DNA of 64,000 nt, from positions 1 through 64,000 of the forward strand of contig NZ_JAKLTQ010000002.1 in NCBI RefSeq assembly GCF_022012395.1, in the 5' to 3' direction. Below the pieces are notes generated by a model that ran no database searches, had not been told where the DNA came from, and saw only the letters and a program-made list of their open reading frames with translations. The stretch is from Arthrobacter hankyongi. Its GTDB lineage: Bacteria > Actinomycetota > Actinomycetes > Actinomycetales > Micrococcaceae. The stretch's first letter is position 1; the number at the start of each line of letters is the position of its first letter. Below are positions 44,854-53,293 of the stretch, one piece after another. The position numbers and the translations under genes are program-made.

Positions 44854-45345
44854 CTACGCGTGGGAAGACAACAGCCAATCCACCTCGTTGAAGACGACGA
44901 TGAGGGGGTCGAACTCGGTGCCCTCGGAGTAGTTGCCGCCGAAAGCGTCGACCCCGGCCTCGAGGAGGCGGGGCGCATCAGAGATCAGAGCGACGCCCTG
45001 CTCGAGCAGCTGCTTGCGGTAGCTGCCTGACAGGAATGGCTTGTCCGAGATGTCGTCCGACAAGAGGAGAAGCTCGTCTCCGTCGACGCAGAGGGAAAGG
45101 TCCGAGAACCCCACCTGAAAAACGCCGTGGTGCGCCTGCAGCACGACGGAGCCTTCGAACCTCAGCGTCAGGGTCCCATCCTTTTCCTGGCCGCTGCCAG
45201 CGGCGAGCGGCCAGGAAAAGGAGCCCTGGTTGGATACCACGTCGCCCGCGAGCGTCACCTCGCCGTGGGCGCGGCCCACGTAGCTGAGCAACGAGTCCTT
45301 GATGCTCCAGGTCATGCCGCCAAACGGTCGAGCGTGTTCAGTCAC
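44854..45345 (-). CDS. HtaA-domain protein without signal peptide
   Basis: A 163-residue protein consisting of essentially one HtaA domain: GMTWSIKDSLLSYVGRAHGEV, FSWPLAAG, GTLTLRFEGSVVLQAHHGVFQVGFSDLSLCVDGDEL. In corynebacteria such domains bind haem on surface proteins, using a conserved Tyr and His; Tyr22 and His72/His73 are candidates here. Unlike those proteins it has no signal peptide or anchor, so it should be cytoplasmic. It is the last gene of the P450 operon, 9 bases after the reductase stop. GTG 45345 is the start. Haem handling for the P450 is a guess. Confidence 0.78.
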   Translation of the reverse strand: MTEHARPFGGMTWSIKDSLLSYVGRAHGEVTLAGDVVSNQGSFSWPLAAGSGQEKDGTLTLRFEGSVVLQAHHGVFQVGFSDLSLCVDGDELLLLSDDISDKPFLSGSYRKQLLEQGVALISDAPRLLEAGVDAFGGNYSEGTEFDPLIVVFNEVDWLLSSHA

Positions 45346-45354
45346 TGTGGTGGC

Positions 45355-46524
45355 CTACTTTCCAACTTCGCGGGAGTACTCGATGAGTTGCGGACCGTTG
45401 TCGAGGCCCGCAACGGCGACCAGCTGGTCGCCGCGGTAATAGCCCATTATCGGGGCACCGCGCATTTCACCCTCGAGGGATTCGATGCGATCTGCGATCC
45501 GCGGGAGGCCGTAAGCCTGGATCCGGTACTCGTACTGGTTGCTCCAGAACGAGGGCAGGGGTGTGAAATCGGCCACGGTTTCACTCGGCTGAGTGCCGGA
45601 TACCTGAAGGATCGACTGCGCGGCACGGCGAGCGGTTTCGACTGCGATGTTCCAATGTTCGATGCGGCGGGGTACATCATCGAACATCGGGTTTGGAAAC
45701 CGGGCGAGGTCGCCGATGGCGTACACGTTCTCGGAGCCTGCTGCTCGCAGCGAGTTGCCGCAAAGCACGCCGTCGGTGAGGTCGAGCAGCTCGGAGTCCA
45801 GCCACTCGTGATTGGGCAAGCTGCCGACCGCCTCGACGACCACGTCGGCCTCGATGATCTCTCCAGATGCGAGCTCGATTCTCGCGGCATCGGCGTTGAC
45901 CTCGGGAAGACGCTCGTTCACGCGAACGTCGACGCCCGCCTCCTCGTGCCGCTCCATGATCTTCTGCGCGAGCACACTGCCGAGCGCCGGCTGCAGCAGC
46001 TGTGCACTCGGGCACAGCAGGGTGACCTCGGCACCGAGAGCGCGGGCGCTGGCAGACACCTCTCCGCCGATAAACCCGCCGCCGATCACGACGACGCGGA
46101 AGCCTGGCCGGATGGCCTCCCGCAACCGCTCGGCATCGGTGAGCGTGCGCACGCGGTACACCCGACCGACGTTTCGTTCCCAAGCCAACGGCCGGGGGCG
46201 TACGCCCGACGCGGCGACGAGATAGTCGAAATCGAGCTCGCTTCCGTCGCTCAGTGTCACGGTGCTTCGCGCCACATCGGTGCTTACCGCGCTGACGCCG
46301 AGACGCCAGTCCGCCGAGCTGAGCGTCGGCCGCGTCTTGAACTGGATGTTCGCCAGTTCCGTGCCGGCGGTCAAGAAGTCCTTCGACAGCGGCGGACGAT
46401 TATACGGCATGACGACCTCGTCGCTGCAAACTACGATCTGGCCTTCGAATCCCTTGAGTTGGAGGTTCTCTACGAGGCGAAGCCCGCTTAGAGAACCTCC
46501 AACGACAACGACGCGCTTACTCAC
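45355..46524 (-). CDS. ferredoxin reductase (FAD/NAD), P450-system type
   Basis: A 389-residue rhodocoxin/putidaredoxin-reductase-type flavoprotein. FAD motif VVVVGGSLSGLRLVENL (GGSLSG at 9-14), NAD motif RVVVIGGGFIGGEVSASARALG, and the C-terminal FAD-contact motif GSENVYAIGDLARFPNP followed by HWNIAVETARRAA. It passes electrons from NAD(P)H to the ferredoxin. It overlaps the ferredoxin stop by 4 bases and is followed by the HtaA gene. Confidence 0.9.
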   Translation of the reverse strand: MSKRVVVVGGSLSGLRLVENLQLKGFEGQIVVCSDEVVMPYNRPPLSKDFLTAGTELANIQFKTRPTLSSADWRLGVSAVSTDVARSTVTLSDGSELDFDYLVAASGVRPRPLAWERNVGRVYRVRTLTDAERLREAIRPGFRVVVIGGGFIGGEVSASARALGAEVTLLCPSAQLLQPALGSVLAQKIMERHEEAGVDVRVNERLPEVNADAARIELASGEIIEADVVVEAVGSLPNHEWLDSELLDLTDGVLCGNSLRAAGSENVYAIGDLARFPNPMFDDVPRRIEHWNIAVETARRAAQSILQVSGTQPSETVADFTPLPSFWSNQYEYRIQAYGLPRIADRIESLEGEMRGAPIMGYYRGDQLVAVAGLDNGPQLIEYSREVGK

Positions 46525-46709
46525 TCAATGATCTCGATTGCGAGCAGCGGGCAGGCATCAGCAGCGGCCATCACGCGTTCGCGCTCGGACTCGTCGGGCT
46601 CAGCAATGTAGTTCACCTTGCCCTTGCCGTCAAGCTCGAACACGTTGGGGGCGGCGAAGACGCACTGCGCGTGTCCGTCGCAGGCATCCATATCAACACG
46701 AATCTTCAT
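46521..46709 (-). CDS. ferredoxin with CxxHxxC motif (3Fe-4S type)
   Basis: A 62-residue ferredoxin. Cys10, Cys16 and Cys53 (CP) are the visible cluster ligands. The second position of the usual CxxCxxC is His13 (CDGHAQC). This CxxHxxC pattern occurs in ferredoxins that serve actinobacterial P450s and usually marks a 3Fe-4S cluster. It lies 34 bases downstream of the P450 gene and overlaps the reductase gene, so the three form one electron chain. Confidence 0.9.
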   Translation of the reverse strand: MKIRVDMDACDGHAQCVFAAPNVFELDGKGKVNYIAEPDESERERVMAAADACPLLAIEIIE

Positions 46710-46743
46710 CTTTATTGGCTTTCTTTAGGAATTGTTGAATTGC

Positions 46744-47925
46744 TTATCGGACGGAGAGGGGAAGTTTGGTGACGCCGAGGCGCTCCCAGGTCATCCGCTC
46801 AGGGGTGCCGGCGAGTTCGACCCACTCGGTGCGGTCGAAGAGTTCCTCGACGGCAATGCGGATCTCCATCAGTGCAATAGAAAGACCGAGACAGCGGTGC
46901 GGGCCCCAGCCGAAGGTCATCGCGCTGGTGTTGTCACGGTAAATGTCGATCTCGTCGACGTTCTCGAAGTGCTCGCCGTCGCGGTTGGCTGAGCTCCAGA
47001 AGAACATCACCTCGTCGCCGGCGGGAAGTACCTGGTCGCCGATCTGGATGTCTTCCTTGAGTATGCGGCGCGAAGTCATCGCGGGGCTCTCGTGACGCAG
47101 AAATTCGAGGATCGCGTTCGGAATCAACGAGTAGTCGGCTCGCAGCGCTTTTTGAATCTCCGGGTTCTCCGCGATCTTCATCAGGGTGATGCCGGTGCTG
47201 CTGGTCGTGTTGTTGTGGCCGGCCGAAAGCATGAGGCGCACCACGCGTCCGACTTCGGTGCGGGTCAGCTTGCGGCCGTCGTATTCGAACTCCATGAGGC
47301 CGGCGATCATGTCCTCTTCGGGGTCGAGCGCCAGGCGGCTGCGCTCCTCGATCAGCTTCTCCGCGTACCGCGTGAGGTTCTCTTCGGCCTGCTGCGCAAG
47401 TTCGGGCTTGTTCTCGCGATCAGCGCGGTAGATGAAGCTCTCACCGGCCCAACGCTTGAGAGCGACGGCGTCTTCGACGGGGATACCGAGGAAGGCGCAA
47501 ATCACTTCCGCCGGGAAGGGGTAGGCGAAGTTGGTTGCGAAGTCGCCGCCGCCGGCATTGATGAGTGGCAGGAGCCGCTTGACGGCGAGCTCGCGGGTGA
47601 CCGGCTCGAGAGCTTCGATAGCCTCGCGCTTGAAGTACTTGGTCAGTGCACGGCGAAACACGGTGTGGCGGGGGCGGTCCACCTCAACCGGCGGAACGCG
47701 GCCGTCTGCGAACCGGGGCGTGATCTCGCTCGAGAACACCTTTACATTCATGGCGGCGGCGGCGATGTCGTCGTAACGCACGAGCGACCAAAAGCCATTG
47801 CCATTGTCGGTCCACGGGGTGGGGCGCTCGATGCGCATCTTTTCCTGCCAGCCGAGCGGGTTGTCGGTCACGGGGGCCGTTGTCGGATCCCAGTCGACAG
47901 TCTTCGGCGTTGAAGTCTGAGTCAT
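46744..47925 (-). CDS. cytochrome P450
   Basis: A 393-residue bacterial class I P450. I-helix oxygen motif SAGHNNTTSSTG, ExxR in LEFLRHESPAMTSRR, haem loop FGWGPHRCLG with the Cys ligand at about residue 345. ATG 47925 has AAGGTG upstream; longer frames run into non-family sequence. Ferredoxin, reductase and HtaA genes follow on the same strand. The family is not assigned: it may hydroxylate a terpenoid, aryl ether or similar small hydrophobic molecule, but nothing here proves which. Confidence 0.9.
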   Translation of the reverse strand: MTQTSTPKTVDWDPTTAPVTDNPLGWQEKMRIERPTPWTDNGNGFWSLVRYDDIAAAAMNVKVFSSEITPRFADGRVPPVEVDRPRHTVFRRALTKYFKREAIEALEPVTRELAVKRLLPLINAGGGDFATNFAYPFPAEVICAFLGIPVEDAVALKRWAGESFIYRADRENKPELAQQAEENLTRYAEKLIEERSRLALDPEEDMIAGLMEFEYDGRKLTRTEVGRVVRLMLSAGHNNTTSSTGITLMKIAENPEIQKALRADYSLIPNAILEFLRHESPAMTSRRILKEDIQIGDQVLPAGDEVMFFWSSANRDGEHFENVDEIDIYRDNTSAMTFGWGPHRCLGLSIALMEIRIAVEELFDRTEWVELAGTPERMTWERLGVTKLPLSVR

Positions 47926-48230
47926 CAGGTCATTCACCTTAAAAGAGTCATTCGAAACGGACGGAACAGTTTCACCGTAAGTGCGAGAAGGTCGTGATGT
48001 TAAAGCCTTGGTTGTGATGGGTTCGATGCTCCCCGCCGATCTCGACATCACATCGGTCACACCGTAGGTGCCGGTCCGCGACCGTGCGACCGGGGCAGTT
48101 AGGGGCCGGGATGATCCCGGCATCACACCTAGGACTTGGAAGGTCGATGCCGCGCCGACGTAGTTTCGTGATGACGAAAGCGTTGTTGCTGAAGCCGATG
48201 GTGCAGCAGCCAGACCCGGAGGTTTAGATC
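47926..48230. other. divergent promoter region with an inverted repeat
   Basis: A 305-base gap between the divergent P450 and flavin reductase genes. It contains GCCGGGAT-G-ATCCCGGC (48105-48121), a near-continuous 17-base palindrome that may be an operator or a short hairpin. Both genes are likely expressed from here. No regulator gene is adjacent. Confidence 0.45.
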
Positions 48231-48749
48231 ATGTCACTCGCAGCCACCCCAAGCGTTGAGACCGCTACGGCCACCCTCGATGCCGACCTGTTGAAGCGCT
48301 CTTTTGGGGCTTACCCGTCGGGCATCACGATTGTCACGGCCGACACGGCTAACGGGCTGGTCGGTTTCACCTGCCAGGCGTTCTTCTCGGTGTCGTTGGA
48401 GCCACCGCTGCTCGCGATCTCGGTGATGAACTCCTCGTCGTCGTACCCGGTGATCCGCGACCATCAGCGCTTCGCGGTCAATGTGCTCGCTGAGCACCAT
48501 GCGGAGCTTGCCCTGAAGTTCGCGCGCAAGACGGCGGATCGGTGGGAGGGGACCGGATGGCGTCATAGTGCCTGCGGTTCGCCGCTCATCGATGAGGCCG
48601 TCGTGACATACGACTGCGAGATTTGGTCGGAGGTGCAGGCGGGCGATCACACCATTGTGATCGCCCGGATCCTGGATGTGCACCTCACCGAGCATGTCAA
48701 GCGCGCCCCGATGGTGTACGTCGACAGCCGCTTCTGCGGCGTGAAGTAA
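48231..48749 (+). CDS. flavin reductase (FMN) family protein
   Basis: A 172-residue flavin-reductase-like protein. LKRSFGAYPSGITIVTADTANGLVGFTCQAFFSVSLEPPLLAISVMNSSSSYPVIRDHQRFAVNVLAEHHAELALKFARK is the family core; the C-terminus MVYVDSRFCGVK is typical. Such enzymes supply reduced FMN/FAD to a separate oxygenase. The best partner in the window is the acyl-CoA-dehydrogenase-fold monooxygenase at 61921. The stop lies 40 bases before the IS256 left target duplication. Confidence 0.88.
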   Translation: MSLAATPSVETATATLDADLLKRSFGAYPSGITIVTADTANGLVGFTCQAFFSVSLEPPLLAISVMNSSSSYPVIRDHQRFAVNVLAEHHAELALKFARKTADRWEGTGWRHSACGSPLIDEAVVTYDCEIWSEVQAGDHTIVIARILDVHLTEHVKRAPMVYVDSRFCGVK

Positions 48750-48788
48750 CGCACCCATCGGGGCTACGGCGCGGCGGTGCTCGTGTCG

Positions 48789-48796
48789 GGGCCCCG
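48789..48796. repeat. target-site duplication of IS256 element (left copy)
   Basis: GGGCCCCG, repeated at 51833-51840 just outside the other end of the IS256-family element. Confidence 0.8.
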
Positions 48797-48805
48797 GGGC
48801 GTGTC

Positions 48806-48813
48806 AAGTTTTC
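48806..48813. repeat. target-site duplication of ISL3 element (left copy)
   Basis: AAGTTTTC, repeated at 50440-50447 beyond the right end. Confidence 0.88.
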
Positions 48814-48853
48814 GGCTCTGTCGCACTTTCGGTGGTGGTTGGGTGGACGTCCG

Positions 48854-50385
48854 TCAGCCGAGGAGGATGCGATGGCGGAGCAGGGTGAAGCCTGCCCGGC
48901 CGTACATCTGTCGCTTGAGCATCTTCGTGCGCGTATTCACGCTCTCGGTTCTGCCGTTGTGGTGAGCCTGGTGAGCGGGGCGAGGACGGCCTCATGGTCC
49001 TGCCCAAGTCCGCGGGCGAAGGAGTACACGTGCGGCAGGTCGGCAGACCAGGTGGTGCGGATCCACGTCCCGGGCCTGGCCGGGTTGGTCTCGTCGGGCT
49101 TGATGAGGCCGGCGAAATCCCGGATCAGGCCGCGCAGGGCGGTCATCTGCGGGCATGAGGCGGCGAGCCGGTCAAGACGCCCGCTCTGCCGGCCGGCCAG
49201 GTTCTCCGGCCTGGTCAGCAGCAGTCCGGTCGCACGGCGGGGCGACAGATGCGCCTGGTCCTCATCGGCCCGGCCCTGGCTCAGATAGCGGTGCAGCAGG
49301 TTCGCGCTGCCGGGATAGCCGAACTCGCGAATCTGATCCAGCAGCTGCGTGACCGGCACCCCGGGCTCTTCGGCCCGCCGACGCCGCAGATAATCGCGAT
49401 AGGGCTCCACGAGGGTGGGCCGGTACTGCGGAACACGTCGAAGGTGTTCGGGCTCGCTTGCACGGGCGTAGCGCTTGACCGTGTTCAGGCCCAGGTTCAG
49501 CCGTCGGCCGCAGTCCAGCAGCCCGACGCCCTGGTCGAGCAACCCGTGCACCTGGGCCCAGCGCTCGGCAGTCGTGCGGGTCCGGGGTCCGTCCTGCAGA
49601 GCTGCCGCTTCGGCCCAGCACGTGGAGTGGGCGGTGACCTCCTTGGCGGCGGCTTCGGCCAGACCGTGCCACAGGTGCCACCGGTCGGCAACCTGGACCG
49701 CTCCGGGCAGCGCGTCCCGGACGGCCTGGGCGTACGTGGCCGAGCCGTCCCGGCACACGATCCGCACTCCCGGACGGGTGCGAAGCCACTCGGTGAGGAC
49801 CGGGGCGCCCCGGCCGGCCAGCACGTCGATTCTCTGGCCGGTGTCGGCATCGATCAGCACCGTGGCATAGTCCCGGCTGCGGCGCAGCGCGAAGTCGTCG
49901 ATCCCCGGCACGCGCGGGACCGGACGTTCCGGCAGCGAGGTGCCCGGCAGCGTCCGCACCGCGGTGTCCCGTCCCGCGACGATCCCCAGGACCGGCAGCA
50001 GCCGGGCCGAGGCCCTGCCGGCAAGCTCGCGCACGAGGGCTCGGACCTGTTCCCTCAGCCGGACCGTGCGCCGCTCGTAGCGCTCCAGCAACCCCGGGAC
50101 CTGCTCCCGGAAGGTCTGCCGCGCGCAGCCAGATGACCGGCACCGCATCCGGCGCATGCGCACCCGCAGCAGCACGCGCCGCCCATCGACCGGCACGTCC
50201 GCCGGCATCCGCTCATGGAAGGCATGGACCCTCCGGGTCGGCGTCCCGCACGCAGGGCACTCCACCGCCCCGCCACGCGTCGACGCGCGAACCACGATCA
50301 CCCCGCCAGTGTCCTCGATCCCCTCGATCACCAACGCCGACAGCCCCGAGAACACCGTCCCGACCAGCATTTTCGCATCAACCAT
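48854..50385 (-). pseudogene. ISL3 family transposase, C-terminus shifted out of frame
   Basis: From ATG 50385 a 482-residue frame reads as an ISL3 transposase. It has an N-terminal zinc finger (CPACGTPTRRVHAFHERMP ... RCRSSGCARQTF) and the DDE region with DDFALRRSRDYATVLIDADTGQRIDVL. It ends at 48937 in LTTTAEPRA. The expected family C-terminus (HNGRTESVNTRTKMLKRQMYGRAGF...RHRILLG) is present in another frame from about 48961 to the TGA at 48854. One base near 48960 shifts it. It may be inactive or, less likely, read by frameshifting. Confidence 0.85.
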
Positions 50386-50413
50386 GCCCCATCATGAGAA
50401 GCCCGGAAGCCGC

Positions 50414-50439
50414 ACCACCACCGAAAGTGCGACAGAGCC
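50414..50439. repeat. ISL3 right inverted repeat
   Basis: Exact complement of the left repeat at 48814-48839, ending ...GCGACAGAGCC. Confidence 0.9.
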
Positions 50440-51748
50440 AAGTTTTCTGTGTAAGGGACCGGTCGGTTATCCGTTCAGCCGGGGGGCAGAGCGGGAGTCG
50501 GTTGGGAAATTGAACCGCGAACGCGTTGAGCGCCTGGTGCCATCCCTGGGTGCCGGTGCCGAACTCTCCGCCACGGGTGGTCTCGATGTTCCGGGTCTCC
50601 AGATAAACCAGCTTCAGGGCCGCCTCGTCCGAGGAGAACAAGCGCCTCGTCTTGGTGATCTTGCGCAGCTGGTAGTTGATCGATTCGATCTGGTTCGTTG
50701 TGTAGATGACCTTGCGGATCTCCGGGGTGAAGGCCAGGAACAGAATGAAGTCCTCCCAGGCGTTAAGCCAGGCCAACTCCGCCCCGCAGGCCCTCGCTTG
50801 CCAGGCCTCGGCGAAGGCCTCCATGGCCAGCTCCGCGGCCTGGACGGTGGCCGCGGTATAGATCGGTTTCATGTCCTTGGCCATGGTCTTGTGGTCCTTG
50901 TACGAGGCGTATTTCACGGCCGAGCGCAGCAGGTGACCCACGCAGGCCTGGACCACGGTCTAGGGGTAGATGCTGTTGACCGCGGCCGGCAGCCCGGTCA
51001 GCCCGTCGCAGCACAGTATCAGAATGTCCTTGGTGCCCCGGTTGCGGATCTCGGTGAGCACGTTGGCCCAGAACTTCGCCGCCTCGGTTGCACCGAGGGT
51101 GCGCCCCCAGTACCTGCTTGCGGCCCTCCAGATCCACGCCCACGGCCACGTGGCAGGCCTTGTTGACCATGACCCCGCCGTCGCGGATCTTGAGCCAGAT
51201 CGCTTCGATGTAGACGATCGGATAGACCGTCTCCAGCGGCCGGTTCTGCCACTGGACGATCTCGTCGGCCACCACGTCGGTGACCCGCCAGATCGTCGCG
51301 GCCGAGACCTTGGAGCCGTAGATCTCCTCCAGGTGAGAGCCGATGTCCGGGGTGGTCATCCCACGGGCGCACAGGGACAGGATCATGTCCTCGACCTTGC
51401 CCAGCCGGCGTGCCCCCTTGGGCACGATCACCGGCTCGAACGAACTGTTCCGGTCCCGCGGGACGGTGAGCAGCACCGGGCCCTGAAGGGGCTGGACGCT
51501 CTTGGTGGTCTTGCCATTGTGGGAGTTGCCGTGCCGTGTCCGGCGGGGGTCGCTGGCCTTGTAGCCGGAGTGGTGGCTGATTTCGGTCTCCAGGGACCGC
51601 TCCAGCACCGCCTGTGTCATCCTCGAGAGCAGATCTTCCACCCCGTGCCGGCCCTCGCCGAGATCCTCGGCGGAGGTCACCATTGCGTCGATCTGGTCGG
51701 CGCTGAGCACCCGGCCAAGGGGTTCTCCGTCAAGCTGTCTTCGGCCAT
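50440..51748 (-). pseudogene. IS256 family (mutator-type) transposase, degenerate
   Basis: Recognisable IS256 transposase in pieces. N-terminal MAEDSLTENPLA from ATG 51748, then DQIDAMVTSAEDLGEGRHGVEDLLSRMTQAVLERS... one frame away, consistent with a lost base near 51710. An extra G in a G-run near 51110 shifts VLGRTLGATEAAKFWANVL out of frame. An in-frame TAG follows near 50960 (in IYP-stop-TVVQACVGHLLRSAVKYASYKD). The original C-terminus ended ...SLTQKT-stop at the far side of the ISL3 insertion (48804-48806). The gene cannot make a full transposase. Confidence 0.88.
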
Positions 51749-51816
51749 GTGGCCCGTCCTCTCAGAAGATGAAACCCGCAGGTCACACATCGGATTGAGA
51801 CCGGACCCTTACACAG

Positions 51817-53103
51817 TCAATGAAACACTCTCGGGCCCCGACGGCGCGTACCGTCCAGGTACACCGGCATCCAGCGCACGAACCCGGCGACGCCGACGAA
51901 CCCTAGGGTGCTAAGCGTCGCGGCAGCAGCACCAAGCGGTAACCAGACCGTCACCGTCGCCACGAGCAGGGGGGCCAGGGCACTGCCGCCTTGCGTGAGT
52001 GTGCGCCATATGCCGATGAACGGTGACGGGTTGGAGCTGGGGGCGAGGTCGGAGGCGAGGGTGAGCAGCGCCCCGCTCGAAAGGCCGTTGCCGGCGCCAA
52101 GGATCACGGCGACCGCAACATACCATTCCACGCCCGGTTGGGTGACTGCAAGGCACAGGAGCCCGACGCTCATCGTCAGCGCAGCCGGCAACACCCCCCA
52201 CATGCGGCCGAGTCGGTCCATGATCTGTCCGCCCGGGTAAAAAAGAATGAGGTCGATCAGGCCAGAGAGCGCGATGACCGCGAGGATGGTGTCGGGGCCG
52301 AGCCCGATCGCGGTTCCCCAGAGAGGTAACAGCACCTGTCGACCCGACCGCACGAGGGCGAGGAGCGCAGAGGGAATCCCGAGCCGCAACAGCGGGCCGC
52401 GGTGCGCGATCGCTGTCGTGAAAAGGCCCTCCGGCGGTGCGCCCCCGGTAGGTGAAGCGGCGGATCCTCCCCCCTGTGGTGCCCCCGCCGTTGCATGAGG
52501 CGTCGACTCAAGAGCGCGCGCGGCCATGCGGTCCTGTGGCTCCGGAGCCACAGCGACGAACACCGTTGTGAGCAGGGCGCACCCAACGAACACCCAAACC
52601 GCTGACGAGGCCTCGCTCGTCAGCTGCAGCACCGCCCACGCCGCTAACGGTCCCGTGAATATGCCGGCGCGGTGCGTACCCCCGAGCAACGCAAGCGCCC
52701 GACCGCGGAAGGAGTAGGGCACGTGCAGGGTGAGAAACGCCTGGCGTGCCAACCCGTAGGTCGCTGATAAAGCGCCGACAGCGAACGCTGTCATTGCTAG
52801 GACGCTGCTGAACGACGCAAGGGCGATGCATACGCCGCAGACGACAGTGAGAGCGCCGGCGATCGTCATCGCCCATTTCTCGGGGCAGCGCGCGACGAGT
52901 GCGCCCGCGGGAATATTGCCGAGAAACTGGCCCAGCATGACAGCAGCAGCCAATAACCCCGCGACGCTCAGGTTCGCGCCGCGCTCGATAGCGAGCAGCG
53001 GCAGCAAGGGGATGAGGAGACCCTCTCCCAGAGAAAATAACAATGACGGGCCATAAACGATGGGTCCCAGCTTGAGCAGCGGATTGGCAGCAGGGGACGA
53101 CAT
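51817..53103 (-). CDS. MFS transporter with IS-altered C-terminus
   Basis: A 428-residue, 12-segment major-facilitator protein. FSLGEGLLIPLLPLLAIERGANLSVAG at the N-terminus and GGTHRAGIFTGPLAAWAVLQ in TM5 resemble drug/sugar-type MFS members. ATG 53103 has GGAGGTCGG upstream. Its last four residues (RVFH) and stop come from the IS256 element. Without the insertion the frame would have read on to DTSTAAP-stop at 48764. All membrane segments are intact, so it may still work. It is divergent from the aldehyde dehydrogenase operon. Substrate unknown; probably the compound degraded by this island. Confidence 0.86.
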   Translation of the reverse strand: MSSPAANPLLKLGPIVYGPSLLFSLGEGLLIPLLPLLAIERGANLSVAGLLAAAVMLGQFLGNIPAGALVARCPEKWAMTIAGALTVVCGVCIALASFSSVLAMTAFAVGALSATYGLARQAFLTLHVPYSFRGRALALLGGTHRAGIFTGPLAAWAVLQLTSEASSAVWVFVGCALLTTVFVAVAPEPQDRMAARALESTPHATAGAPQGGGSAASPTGGAPPEGLFTTAIAHRGPLLRLGIPSALLALVRSGRQVLLPLWGTAIGLGPDTILAVIALSGLIDLILFYPGGQIMDRLGRMWGVLPAALTMSVGLLCLAVTQPGVEWYVAVAVILGAGNGLSSGALLTLASDLAPSSNPSPFIGIWRTLTQGGSALAPLLVATVTVWLPLGAAAATLSTLGFVGVAGFVRWMPVYLDGTRRRGPRVFH

Positions 53104-53251
53104 CCGACCTCCGACGGTGATGAACAGCGTGAGTGACCCCGCACCCGTCGATGGATGAAGCACGATGTCGAGGTGCAGTAAGAACACCGACCAGATTAGG
53201 TCAGCATTTGTCGGTTGACGTATGCGCTTTCGTGATGTGGACGATTGGAAT

Positions 53252-53270
53252 GCCGTATTAGCAATACGGC
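53252..53270. promoter_or_regulatory. GCCGTATT-N3-AATACGGC operator candidate
   Basis: Perfect 8-base inverted arms (53252-53259 and 53263-53270) in the gap between the divergent MFS and aldehyde dehydrogenase genes, 24 bases upstream of the latter. A likely repressor site; the repressor is not in this part of the window. Confidence 0.65.
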
Positions 53271-53293
53271 GCTCGGGGCAACATGATGGGGAC

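Larger units (their letters stand above)
48814..50439. mobile_element. ISL3-family insertion sequence, nested in the IS256 element
   Basis: A 1626-bp element bounded by perfect 26-base inverted repeats (48814-48839 and 50414-50439, beginning GGCTCTGTCGCAC). It is flanked by a perfect 8-base target duplication AAGTTTTC. It carries one long transposase gene on the minus strand. It inserted 17 bases inside the left end of the IS256-family element, after that element had landed. Confidence 0.92.
48797..51832. mobile_element. IS256-family element interrupted by an ISL3-family element
   Basis: Ends are imperfect 34-base inverted repeats sharing CTGTGTAAGGG(A/T)CCGGTC near their inner parts. They are flanked by an 8-base target duplication GGGCCCCG. 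With the inner ISL3 element and its extra 8 bases removed, the element is 1402 bp, a normal IS256-family size. Its mutator-type transposase is broken. It sits in the last codons of the MFS gene at 51817. Confidence 0.85.
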
